Shown: positions 47,485 through 58,155 of the stretch, piece after piece
How the letters are laid out: every line of letters starts with the position of its first letter
How positions within the stretch are numbered: position 1 is the first letter of the stretch
Source: Botrytis cinerea B05.10
Taxonomy: Eukaryota; Ascomycota; Leotiomycetes; Helotiales; Sclerotiniaceae
DNA length: 64,000 nt
Direction: 5' to 3'
Assembly: GCF_000143535.2 (NCBI RefSeq)
Contig: NC_037317.1
Location: forward strand, 496,001-560,000
Notes under the pieces: model-generated
Seen by the model: only the letters and a program-made list of their open reading frames with translations
What the model was told of the DNA's origin: nothing
The model's database searches: none
Program-made: the position numbers and the translations under genes

Positions 47485-48263
47485 GATGGTGCAGAGTGAG
47501 ATGTTGAGGTTGGGGGCTGAATTTGCCGAGATATAGATAAAGAAATAGCAGGAGCTGTGGAATAGGAAGATAGGAGAGTATCCAAATTGCACAAATTGCA
47601 AGAGCTGTATTTAGAAATGAACGTTTGACTTGCGGGTCTGTGCTGAGCTATATAAAGGTTGAGTCTAATGTATCACACAGAGAATTATGAATTATATCTT
47701 GCTAATACAATGAAACAATTTTGAAGGGATGATAATCTAGTTCATGATAGTCTGACGAAACATTTGCGAGATTTGTCACTGGTTTTAGATGAATATGGTG
47801 TAATGCTGTGCTGTGATATTTTCGTGTGCAATGTACGAATGAGTATATATTGCACGGCATCAAGTGCAAGAAGATTGAATTGATTGAATAGTAAATAATA
47901 GATAAATAGAGAGCCATATGCGTATTTATCTGAAGAATGAGCTGGAAAAAATCCCCCTGAAACCCAACCTACTCCCCAGCACTCCTAAGTTCATCTAAAC
48001 CCCATTACGTAGCGCATGCCCCATCCAACCCAGCCATAACCTATCCAGCAGAGTCCATTGCGTTGCCGTGTATTGCATTTCCCCTTGAAATCCGAAAGTC
48101 CCTAGAATTCGTCGATGCGTGTCATGTCATATCATATCATATTACGCAATAAACAAAATTCATTCCGATCTGGTCCATCCTATCCATCCCATGTCCCTAC
48201 CCATTCTGGTATACCTCAGCCCAATCCATGTCCATTGTATCCTAACTCCTCAAAAGAAACGCC
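47485..48263. other. 3' flanks of convergent genes
   Basis: 779 bp between converging stops; AT-rich, no gene recognised. Confidence 0.4.
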
Positions 48264-50915
48264 TCAATTCCCAGTCCACCCAGCTCTCTTAGCGGCATCT
48301 CTAGCTTCCTTCTTTGCTATCCTAGCAGCTTGTCTAGCTTCTTTCTTTGCAGCTTTCTCCTCCTTTCTCGTGACCATTTTTTCCTTCCACGCCTGAATCT
48401 TTGTCTTCTCTGATTTCTGCGCAAATTTGGCGTCAGGTTTTTGTGTTACTGCAGCCTTCTTACTCATAGCCAATGCAGCTCTACGTTCATAATCCTCTGC
48501 CTCTCCACTCTTTCCTTGCATCTTCAACCATAAAGACTTAGATCTGATTTGTGCCTTTAGAAGTCCCTCATCTATTGGGTTTCCAATGTTTTGTAATGAG
48601 TGCAATTGGTCTGCAATAATCTTCTCGACACCTGAAAATTGCGAACCGAGTTCAACGGTAATGCGAGCACTGCGTTTGGCGGCCTCAAGAGTCATATCTC
48701 TTGCTGAATTAGTAAGCTGGGCAGTGATTGATGACGCTCGCTCGAGAGCTAGACGTTTGGCTTCGTCGATATTGGCTAGTTTTGACTGGGAGGATTGGCG
48801 TACATCCTTAAGAACCTTCTCAGCAGAGGCGCGAACATCTGCGAGAGTTTGACCATCAGCGATAATCGTATCCTCCTTAAAGAATGTGTAAAATCTATCC
48901 AAAAGATCTTGCATGGCTTGAATAGAATTGGTTCCGAAATCAACTTGAAAGGTCTCGTTGATGCGTGGCTTCTTGGTTGTAATAATCGAAATATTGAGAA
49001 TACCATAAGCCTCCTTCTTGGGAAGTAATAATACAATCCCATCGCTTGAACTAAAGGCACGTTCTGTATCAACTGTAGTATTACCCCTAGTGATATTGAT
49101 CGACATTGCCAGCTTGGTGAGCCAGTTGAGCTTCATTGCCCGTGGAATCCGAATCAAAACCTCTCTGTCTCCCATGATTTCCGCCACACAGGAACTGCAC
49201 TTGCTTTCTGATTTGGACTTTTGTTGTTGGCCGTGTGTAGGTTTTGAAAAGTCAACTTGAGGTTTTGAGAGTTCGTGCGGAGGCGACGATTGTACAACGG
49301 AAGGTGTTGAAGTAAGGGTAGCTTGAGTTGCAGAAAGATTGGTCGCAAATGGTACCGATGTTGGAGTTATCGGGCCTGCTGACATGGTTTTGCTGTTTAT
49401 AGAGATTGCTGGTTGGTTATAAAATGGATAGGGCGAAAGGATGGACGTGAAAATAGCAAATAGTACGCTCAGGACGACCAAGCCAAATGGAAGTAAGGAT
49501 CTCCACTCCGCTACATAACGGGACCATTCTGTTCTAACTGGCTTTTCTCGATTTTCAGGGATTGCATAGGAACTGGGATTCTTGATAACATTAGAGGAAC
49601 TTGCAGGTTCATGAAGACCGGTCAAGTATGCAAGATTTCTGTTCATCTGCCTAGCATCGATGTTCAAGAAAGACGTAAGATCTATGGGTAAACGTTGGTG
49701 AATGATGCTTCCTCTGCCATCTGTCTCCCGGGATTCTAAGCACATATGAATAGAATGCTGATCTAAAGACATGGGTTGAGCTTTGTTGAGTAATTGCTTG
49801 TGCGAAATAACAATTGATGGTATGGTATGACGACTCATGAACTTTCTGGCAATAGTTCTTGTGCGCCGTGCTTGTAGATCGTCGCTATCGGAACAGTAGA
49901 ATATTGCCACATGAGGCAACTCCCACTCCGGCTCAACAATAAAATGATCTCTCTCGGGGACGGAATGGTAGCTGTAGTGATCCTCGAGATTTAACTTAAT
50001 GACATCTGGCTTTTGTGGTTGGTCCTCGAATTCAAGGGTTTGGGCAGACAAACAATCATCAACCTTGATTTGATAACCCGATGAGTGCATGAGTTCGATT
50101 TCCGGTGTTTTCTCCGAGCCAAAAGCAGATACAGGCACAACATTGTATATTTGAGATGAGTTTCGACTTGAACGCTCCTGGCCTTCGACAGAAGCAGTGA
50201 CAGAGCTTGCAATCTTGTGTATGATATCTTGTTTTGCCGAATGGCTGCCTACATAGAGGATGCGGAGTGGGTCTTTGGTCGATAAACCATGCTTGGTCAT
50301 CGTTTGTCGAATTGTGAGAACTAACTGACTTGGCGGATTGTGCATGTTCAAATCTCTTGCGGAAGCAGCACTTTGCTCTTCAGTGAACTCTGCCACTGTG
50401 TGTCTGACTGATACATTCTCGGCCCCAAGGCTGCCAAATGGCTCTTCAAATTCGATAGATTGTGAGAGCGGGGTATCGGAATCGTCATGCAAGACAGCAG
50501 AATTTCGACCGATGGTAGGATTATTAAAGGAATTGTTAATCGAGTTATCCAAACCAAAAGCGGGAATGGAGGAATCGTGTGTGTATTGACCTCCACTTTC
50601 ATCACTATTCTCCGTATCTGCAAGGCTCTGCATATCGTCAGGACGCCCAAATTCCACTGAAGCTATCGATTCGGTAGCATTCTCATCATGGCTCTCATCA
50701 TCTGTATCGACAAACTCATAAGTCGATTCGGAGAGGTGGCTCTCATCGGATGGAGACTCGCTGAGGGTCGACATATTGTTGTTGGAAGATTGGGTTTCGA
50801 CCCAAGTAGTTATTCTTGTATCGATGGACGGGGCTGGAAATCGAAAATCGTTGGAATGTTCTTGAGGATTTTGAGATGTCAAATCTAGAGGCGGGAGTCC
50901 GCTGGATGACTCCAT
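48264..50915 (-). CDS. Large single-pass membrane protein, fungal-specific
   Basis: A single exon of 883 residues on the minus strand. The ATG at 50915 is chosen because the 12 codons upstream start only with GTG. Residues 1-170 are acidic and Ser-rich (disordered). Residues about 190-440 form a folded cytosolic region (LRILYVGSHSAKQDIIHKIA, a Rossmann-like strand-turn-helix, then WELPHVAIFYCSD). One hydrophobic segment near residues 475-495 (LLPFGLVVLSVLFAIFTSIL) spans a membrane. After it come a Ser/Thr/Pro linker, a conserved beta-rich stretch (REVLIRIPRAMKLNWLTKLA), a long coiled coil (VRASAEKVLKDVR to GVEKIIADQL), and a Lys/Ala-rich basic C terminus. I do not recognise a named family. 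ER or nuclear-envelope location is possible. Confidence 0.85.
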   Translation of the reverse strand: MESSSGLPPLDLTSQNPQEHSNDFRFPAPSIDTRITTWVETQSSNNNMSTLSESPSDESHLSESTYEFVDTDDESHDENATESIASVEFGRPDDMQSLADTENSDESGGQYTHDSSIPAFGLDNSINNSFNNPTIGRNSAVLHDDSDTPLSQSIEFEEPFGSLGAENVSVRHTVAEFTEEQSAASARDLNMHNPPSQLVLTIRQTMTKHGLSTKDPLRILYVGSHSAKQDIIHKIASSVTASVEGQERSSRNSSQIYNVVPVSAFGSEKTPEIELMHSSGYQIKVDDCLSAQTLEFEDQPQKPDVIKLNLEDHYSYHSVPERDHFIVEPEWELPHVAIFYCSDSDDLQARRTRTIARKFMSRHTIPSIVISHKQLLNKAQPMSLDQHSIHMCLESRETDGRGSIIHQRLPIDLTSFLNIDARQMNRNLAYLTGLHEPASSSNVIKNPSSYAIPENREKPVRTEWSRYVAEWRSLLPFGLVVLSVLFAIFTSILSPYPFYNQPAISINSKTMSAGPITPTSVPFATNLSATQATLTSTPSVVQSSPPHELSKPQVDFSKPTHGQQQKSKSESKCSSCVAEIMGDREVLIRIPRAMKLNWLTKLAMSINITRGNTTVDTERAFSSSDGIVLLLPKKEAYGILNISIITTKKPRINETFQVDFGTNSIQAMQDLLDRFYTFFKEDTIIADGQTLADVRASAEKVLKDVRQSSQSKLANIDEAKRLALERASSITAQLTNSARDMTLEAAKRSARITVELGSQFSGVEKIIADQLHSLQNIGNPIDEGLLKAQIRSKSLWLKMQGKSGEAEDYERRAALAMSKKAAVTQKPDAKFAQKSEKTKIQAWKEKMVTRKEEKAAKKEARQAARIAKKEARDAAKRAGWTGN

Positions 50916-51070
50916 GTCATTAGCTTTTACGATATTATACCGGAACACCAATCTCGACCAAATGGTAATGCGAAAGAAGTGAAATGTGAATGGAGGTGAG
51001 GGAGGTCGAACGAGTAGCTTTCAAGATCACGGGTAAATAACAAAATCAATGAGAAGAGGGGGAAGAGGAG

Positions 51071-51120
51071 GAAGAGGATGCGGGAGAAAGGAAGAAAGGA
51101 AGAAAGGAAGAAAGAAAGAG
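51071..51120. repeat. GAAAGGAA purine tract
   Basis: A short (GAAAGGAA)n-type array lies in the upstream region of the minus-strand membrane-protein gene. On the transcribed strand it is a pyrimidine tract of the kind found in fungal core promoters. Confidence 0.6.
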
Positions 51121-52625
51121 GGAATCTCCTACTTCTTATTAATCTGACCTTGATCAAGGTAAAAGATGCCGGAATTCAGATTTCTATGGAGAACGTAGAC
51201 CGAGTGCCGCAGAAGAATAATGGGGGAGCAAGAAAGTGGGAGGAGTTAATTAACTTAGTTCTTGCCGAATCGTCTGCCTATTGGCAAATCGAGGTATCCC
51301 GGGCTTTTTGGTTGACCGTAGAGATAGGCACCTTGTAGTTTGGAGTCTGTGAATGCTATCAATATTGAATCCAGATATACTCTTTGATCATCAAGTAAAG
51401 TGCAGGAGTTCAGGAAGATGCTTGCGTTGCCCCTCGTACCCAATACGCAAGATGTCTTTTGGAAGGAGTCCTTTTGGGCTGCAACGGTGGTTGTGTTGAA
51501 TCCACGTTCGAAGGCGGCAGGTTTATCTCGCTGTGTTGGGTTTTGGACTGATTAGGTGAGACCCACTAGTGTCAATGCGGGGTACCCTTATATCCTTATT
51601 ACGGCTGTGTTATATATATGTGTGTCCGAGCGCTTGGGGTGGTTATCGTGCATTGGGTTACGATGAGGAGGATTTACGACAACTACGCGTATAACATGAT
51701 TATCTCAACGGTAAATCGTAAATTATACTCAGAGAAGGATATATGTGTATTTACCGTTGTGTCTCTCTTGACTCATCTCCACCCACAATATGTTACAGTC
51801 TCCATCACAGGACAGACACACGCCATCTAGCTATCGATATCTAGGTAACGATGTTTTATATGCTATATCTCATATGCACATCCATCTACTGTTAATTCAA
51901 AATAGCTCACACAAATTTTACCTCTATAATGGAAGGATAAAAGGATAATTACAGTATCAATGATTATGTAGATATAAAATACCCGTACCTACCTACGGAC
52001 AGGTACGTCTCCCCTACCAAGACGTCAGCATAAATCCCATCTTCCAAGGGGGTCACTCTCTCTTTCTCAACTAACCTCCTTCAGCTCCCCAGAATCATTC
52101 TCAACCACTACCTCCTAGTCTTCTACATATCAGTGGGTCTCTCGGAACTTACATGAACTCATCTTCATCATCTGATTCATATCCCAGCCCCGGTGTTGAT
52201 TGATCCATATATTACGCATCTATCGTCCTCTCATAAGGATCTCAAGAATCGATCAATTTCTTATCGTCCGAACTTGACGACCATGCCATGCATCAGCCCC
52301 ACCATACCAGTACATCACATAATGACCGTTGCACGGGCCCAAGTCTGACCATATCCAAGGTGATCATGCAATTTAGCATTCTTTCCATTCGTTCCAAAGC
52401 TACCTAGGTAGACATTCTCTAAGACAATAACTGTTTGTCCCTCCACATCTATCTCCATTCTTCTCATTCTCCTCGCTCACTATCCATAGAATGTTTGAAA
52501 TGTTTTGACTATTCAAAGAGATGATGTAGCTCGCTAGATTATCTGCAATTCTATCTGCCTGCTCGCAAATCTATTACATCATATTACTATAGCAGTCTCC
52601 ATCATCGAACATACACATAGTTATT
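51121..52625. other. Gene-free, AT-rich accessory DNA
   Basis: About 1.5 kb with no supported gene. Several ACCTACCTA/TAGGTA-type words occur near 51,987-52,010 and 52,402-52,412. It begins the repeat-rich island that surrounds the P-loop ATPase gene. Confidence 0.4.
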
Positions 52626-52878
52626 CAGCATGTGGCCTATATCACTATATGGCCCACTTCAAAATTATATCAAAATCTACTTTTTTTTAATATTCGTACT
52701 TTCATAATTAATTAATATTTTTTTTAGATTAAAAAAGTTTGGTACGCTAATACCAGCGCACCAGAGTAGAGTACCCTAGGTACATATAAATAGCTTCTAC
52801 ATAGTACAATGAGAACTTCGTCTTTCTTTCACACTTTCTTCTTTACATGAGCCACATACTGAAATATGCCACATGCTG
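52626..52878. mobile_element. MITE-like inverted-repeat element adjacent to the ATPase locus
   Basis: The 28-bp left end (52626-52653) matches the reverse complement of the right end (52851-52878) at 24 positions; both start CAGCATGTGGC. The centre is AT-rich with T and A runs and has no coding frame. The ends share the GTGG...TATATCAC...CAC word with the inverted repeat at 52915-52980, so the two elements may belong to one family. It lies only 36 bp outside that repeat. Confidence 0.6.
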
Positions 52879-52914
52879 ATAAACTATATTAAGATACTAT
52901 TTCAAAAAAAATAC

Positions 52915-52980
52915 TAACGTGGTTTATCACGGAGTGGGCTATATCACCAAGTGAGCCACTTTCACCTCAATTGACAGCTT
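52915..52980. repeat. Left inverted repeat of the ATPase element
   Basis: 66 bp from TAACGTGGTTTATC to ATTGACAGCTT. Its reverse complement matches 55901-55949: 44 of 49 aligned bases are identical and the five differences are all transitions. The left copy holds 17 extra bases bounded by GATA direct repeats when read on the minus strand, so the right copy probably lost them. Its core, GTGGGCTATATCACCAAGTGAGCCAC, is itself an imperfect palindrome. Confidence 0.75.
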
Positions 52981-53439
52981 CAATTTCAATACGCGTTTTA
53001 TCAACCATTTGTTATACAATCTAATAATAAAGAAGCATATCTACTCTTAGACATTGAAGCTAACTTATTCAAAAAGATAAAAAACTAAGCGTTCGAAAGG
53101 CTTTTCAGCTATATAATATGTCTTATACAACAATCAATTATAGAACAAATGGGTCATTTTCTTGACCACTTGTCTCGAATATCTTCCATTGTGCCGAAAC
53201 GTGATTATGAATTATAGCTGGCAATAGCAAGTCATAAATATAAGACTATCTCACGTGATTTTTTAATGATGGGAAAACAATCACGCTCTTGTACGAAGAG
53301 CGGGGTAGACGATAGTTCATATAGACGGAAAAACAAGAACCATTTTGACCTAGCATATAAGGATATTGAAGAAATTCCATGAAGTCATTCCTACACTTTT
53401 TCTTCAACATTTCTCGTACATAACGCTCAGCACTATCAA

Positions 53440-55698
53440 ATGGAGCTAAAACAATCTCAGTCTTTTCAAAGATCCGAGACGACCAGGTTTCATCCATTAC
53501 TATCACATATAAGTGATGATAGTCATGAGGATCCCAAGAGATCAAGTTCGCAGATTGAACAACAAGTCGATGCTTTCTTGAGTGCCCCTATATTCAGCGC
53601 AGCTGCCTATGATCTCGTCATTAGGTCTGCGAGCGCAAATTTAACTGTAATTCCAGACATAACGCCACAGTATGGATTACTCGGAATAGAAGTGGGAGAA
53701 GAAGAAGGTTGCAGTGTAGAAGCTGGGCAACGACTGCTTCTTGCCAACCTGAATATGCCTTGGTCCGCATTCATCTGCGGTTCACAAGGTGCTGGCAAGA
53801 GCCATACATTGTCTTGTTTGTTGGAATCATCCTTGTTAAAAGACAATTCAGCAGGCGAGCTTCCAAATCCTTTGGCTGGTTTAGTCATGCATTACGATGC
53901 TTTCACTAGCAGTAATACGAGTCAACTGTGCGAAGCCGTTTATCTGTGTTCATCCGGAATTCCTGTCACAATCATGGTATCACCATCGAATATATGGTCG
54001 ATGAAAAGACTCTATGGGGAACTTTCATTACATAACAATGGTGGACTTCCCCCGCGTGTCGTTCCGCTCTATCTCGATGAAGACCAATTGGATAGTTCCA
54101 GAATTCTTAAACTCATGGCTTTCGATCCGAATTCCGACACCGTACCCCTGTATATGGGAGCTGTCATGAGCATTATTAGAGAGATAGCTATGTCTGGTGT
54201 TAAGTTCACGTATACGCTTTTTCGGCAACGGCTCGCGGGTGTACGCTGGACTTCAGGGCAGGAGATACCTCTCAACATGCGACTTCAAATGCTCGACACC
54301 TTTCTAGCGCCGTCTACGAAGACGAAGATCATGAAACCAGCCGCAGCTGAAGAAAACATATGGTCTTTCCAGCCGGGATCATTGACGATTGTTGATTTGA
54401 GTGATCCTTTCATGAGTACCGGCGATGCATGCTGTCTATTCTCCATCTGCCTCTCCATTTTCCTTGAAAAAAGGGGCGAATGCGGACAGGTTGTCGTATT
54501 AGACGAAGCACATAAAGTAAGTGCAGCAAAATATCCATGGATACTAAAGATACTTCGGGTGACGACATTAATATTGCAAAATTAGTTTCTACTTCAGTCG
54601 GGCGATGCTAAAGTACTTACAAATGAACTCAAGTCAGTCATTCGACAGCAGCGGCATACAGGAACTCGTGTTCTCATTGCAACACAAGAGCCGACTCTGT
54701 CACCTGACTTAATCGATTTGGCAAATGTGACGTTTGTTCACCGTTTTCAATCTCCTACTTGGTATAGCACTCTCAAAAAACATCTAGCAGGAGCAGATCG
54801 CGATGATCTGTTCCATGAAATCGTCGCACTTCGAACAGGAGAAGCATTCTTGTTTTGTCCCACGGCTAGGGTTGTGGTGGACGGAAATATAACAAAGTGC
54901 AAACAATTAGATAATCTCGGGGAAAAACGTCTGCGCATCAGAATGCGGCAGCGTATTACCGCCGATGGCGGCAAGAGTATTATGGCGAACGATCAGAAAA
55001 AGATTAGCTCTATGATTATGGAAACCGTTCGCATGCATGTTGTCACAGGCAAAAGTTCGCACGAAAACTCGGACAAGAAAGCGAGATCTAATATCCCCAA
55101 TCCGTCTTCTGAATGCTCAAGCTCGAAACTCATTACACCTTCAAAAATCTCGAATGGTCAGAAGATTGAAACTAGCACCGGGCAGGATAAGGGTAAGAGA
55201 GCTACAGCAGCCCCCGCGACTGTTACGTCTTCCAATAATCAAGTTGGGAAACGTGATAAAAATGACCCTAGTACCATGGTGAACGGTAATGCTAGTCAAA
55301 GCAGTATTCAGCCTAGTGGCCAAAAGTCCAATCACGAATGTACGTACGTTTCTTCCCAAGAATGACACCACTTGTGGTAGTAACCTTTCAATCATATCAG
55401 TGAACAGCCACAAACTCATCCAAACTAAGGCTCAGCTTATTTCTTCCATTGAACAACATGTTTCAGTCGCGGTCACTGATCCAACACTCTTAACGACAAT
55501 TGAAATGTCAAAGACTCAAAAAAAAAAGCTCTTTCGAATTTACCGACAGACTATTGAACTTTTACCTGAGCTTATAAGGATAGACCAAATGAGAGAGATT
55601 TTCTTTCAACGTTTTGAAGTAAGCCACCTTTCTTATTATCAACCAAATTTCTAAATGTATGTATGCAGGCAGCCTTAGTGAGAAAGAGAGCGAAGTGA
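53440..55698 (+). CDS. HerA/FtsK-like P-loop NTPase
   Basis: Four exons, 53440-54516, 54586-55339, 55401-55618 and 55669-55698, give 692 residues. Donors are GTAAGT, GTACGT and GTAAGC; all joins keep frame and the last exon adds AALVRKRAK. Walker A is GSQGAGKS (114-121). Walker B is VVVLDEAH (351-358). About 50 residues later comes RVLIATQEPTLSPDL, with the Gln expected for the sensor of the HerA/FtsK superfamily, and then VTFVHRFQSPTW. This layout resembles HerA and VirD4-type DNA-translocating ATPases, which work as hexamers; assignment to the superfamily is inferred from motifs. The C-terminal 250 residues are Ser/Lys-rich and disordered, ending in a helical, basic segment. Related fungal proteins are known to me only as uncharacterised. 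The gene alone fills the interval between two inverted repeats. Confidence 0.8.
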
Positions 55699-55900
55699 GA
55701 AGAATACTCTGGTTGTTACACTGGCATCTAGCAATGAATTTTTTGATTTCGTGGAGGCTATATTCCAAAATAGATATGTACGGCTCAGTTAATGACTAGA
55801 AACGATCTAGTGCTCCAACTTCAATATATTCAGAGCAATATCCAAGATTCTTAATGGCTTTAATCAATTAATTCAATTGTTGGTGAATAATACATCTTTA

Positions 55901-55949
55901 AAGCTGTCAATTGAGGTAAAAGTGGCCCACTCGGCGATAAACTACGTTA
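55901..55949. repeat. Right inverted repeat of the ATPase element
   Basis: 49 bp from AAGCTGTCAATTGAGG to AACTACGTTA, the inverted partner of 52915-52980. It ends 251 bp after the stop of the ATPase gene. TA dinucleotides at both outer ends would suit a TA target site but are part of the symmetric sequence, so a target duplication cannot be proven here. Confidence 0.75.
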
Positions 55950-56762
55950 TATATAGAGTATTATTCTACATCTCAACACACATAAACTATCATCATCAAC
56001 CATATTCATTTCGACAAGAGCAAAATTCCCATTATATTCACAAGTGTAGCGGAATAAGTCTTTGAAGAACTCTCATATCATGATTTATCAAATGGGTTAT
56101 TGGGGATTGTATAGTATTTTAGCACTTGTTTGAATACGAAATTGTAAATCCGAGTTGGGTTGGTTACACACATGATTTGCTCTTTTGTAAAGCGGAATTT
56201 GGAATTTGGAATTCGTGTTTGGATGCCGAGTGAGATATCTTGTTTAATCACTTGTATGTGTATGATTTCACTGTCTTTCGTAATTGAAGGAAGGAGAGGC
56301 GACGATCCAGCGCTTTCATGTTAAGCGGTCTACTCTTTTCAGAAAAATTATTATAGAGAAAGGAGAGGGCAAATTGGAAACATGGAATGACAATATTTCT
56401 CATTCATTTCCACTGAACAACCCACTTTCTCTTTTTACAGACTATCATAAGCACAAATAGACTGAAGCTATGGATTCTTCAGCCTGAAAAGGTTCAAGTT
56501 GTATCTCCATAAGTGTGATTTGAAGCTCTCCCTAGAACCAAGTCCTCGCGCATTCTCCAAAGGCGTACATTAGCTTTGGTAGTGACCAGAGATCAGAAGT
56601 GACAAAATGCTAGCATCGTATACTCAGATTTCCTTGACTCTACTCTTCGCATTCACCACAGTACCCATTGCAACAGTCTCCCCGTCCCTCTAAAAAGAAA
56701 AAAACTACAGCCAATAACTTTCGTTCTCTTTTCTAATTCAATATCGATGTAATCGCTTTTCA
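55950..56762. other. Gene-free, AT-rich
   Basis: No gene or repeat recognised between the right inverted repeat and the decayed GMC gene. Confidence 0.4.
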
Positions 56763-58155
56763 CTAGGGAGTCTCCGAGTAGTAGAGTCTCGCCAGCGACA
56801 ATAAACTTGCCTCAAACATTTCCATATCCCGCATTGTTTTCCGGAGCCTTATTCTTAGAGAGGTTCGATCTACTTCTGTATCCGGATAATCAGGATTGAT
56901 GATCGGGTCTAAAATAGTATTCGTATCAGCAATCTTTACTGTTCGATGATTTATGGACAAGAGAAGAACCACGGGAATTGGGATATGGAATCTGTCAAAC
57001 GGTAACAGGAAAGCAGATTTTTCTCCAAGTTCTAACTACAGGAGCGTAAGGAATGAAGGATTCTACATGATAGCGAGGTCCACTGAGATAGCGGCTATTC
57101 GAATCTATCCTATGTACTTCGATGACTTTGACATTGTCGATATGACAAACCACCGAGTGGGATTTCCGTGGCAGTGTTCTGCCTAGTTTACTCAATAATG
57201 GGGAGTCTACGGCAAGACGCAACTCTAGGCTTTAAAGCATCTAGAATAATATTCTGGAAACGTAATCATGGAGTTCTCTTCCCACTAGCAAATCTGCTAC
57301 AACGACAACAACAGGAACCCCAAAAGAACAAGGTTCTGCGGCTGTTCCGATGCCTGATAACATAAGTGCTTGAGCCGTTCGCAAAACACCGCAGCTGCCA
57401 ATAACCTTTTTCGTTGCCTCGGAATCCTGTCATAAATCACCTAAGTTATCACCAATTTCTATATTATACTTTAGATCTACGATCACTTGAACCACCAGAC
57501 TTTCCGTGAACACCTGTATCTTTAATAGATTATAACTTGACCTACTAACTGTCTCTGCAGATGTTGATTCAATTCCCCGAGGATGCTAACGGGTCTAGGG
57601 GTACATCATCATTTGCATCTAGAATCTAGAATCCACACATTCCCGAACTTTACCAAGACGGTTAGCATCCTGTCTCCAAGCGAGAAACGTCTGGCTCCAG
57701 CTGTAGTTTGGTTTAGATGGAATCATCAAAATCATACATCTCTGTATCGATATTGCGATTATAACTCATCTCAACTTCTCTTAAACTACCTCAGCATGCG
57801 CTTGTCACTCCAGCGACCGTTTCCAACTTTCTCGGCTCAGTAATTATAATCTGTCGAGTGTTCTCTAGATCTTGTCCACAACCCATAATTCACAGCGCTA
57901 AACCCGAAAGTACTTTTCCACCATACTGTACTGTGGCACGGCACATCCGTTGAGTCTATGCTGGATTGCATATTTATAATTCCATGAGATGGGAGTTTCA
58001 TGTAGATGGGGAGTAGCTGCCATGCTCACAATTTGCAAAGAGTAAATTTCCATTTCCGGCCCGGCTTCGAGCAGAGCCATAGTTAACGTGTGTGTGACCG
58101 TCTTGAGATCTTCATAAACCATCACGTAGCCAACAACTTTCCCGCCAAATATCAC
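56763..58155 (-). pseudogene. Decayed GMC-family FAD oxidoreductase
   Basis: Three segments of one protein lie in order on the minus strand. At 58155-57898 FGGKVVGYV (worn FAD-binding GGGxxG), ALLEAGPE and SWNYKYAIQHRLNG match the GMC N terminus. Near 57410-57250 come SCGVLRTAQALMLSGIGTAAEP and VGRELHDYVS, the second GMC signature and its downstream element. At 57222-56763 the C-terminal IADTNTILDPIINPDY is present after a one-base frameshift near 57005. Stops and frame changes separate the segments, the first glycines of the FAD motif are altered, and the catalytic His/Asn region of the C terminus is missing. Functional relatives oxidise alcohols, glucose or aryl-alcohols. This copy cannot make an active enzyme. 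Confidence 0.75.
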
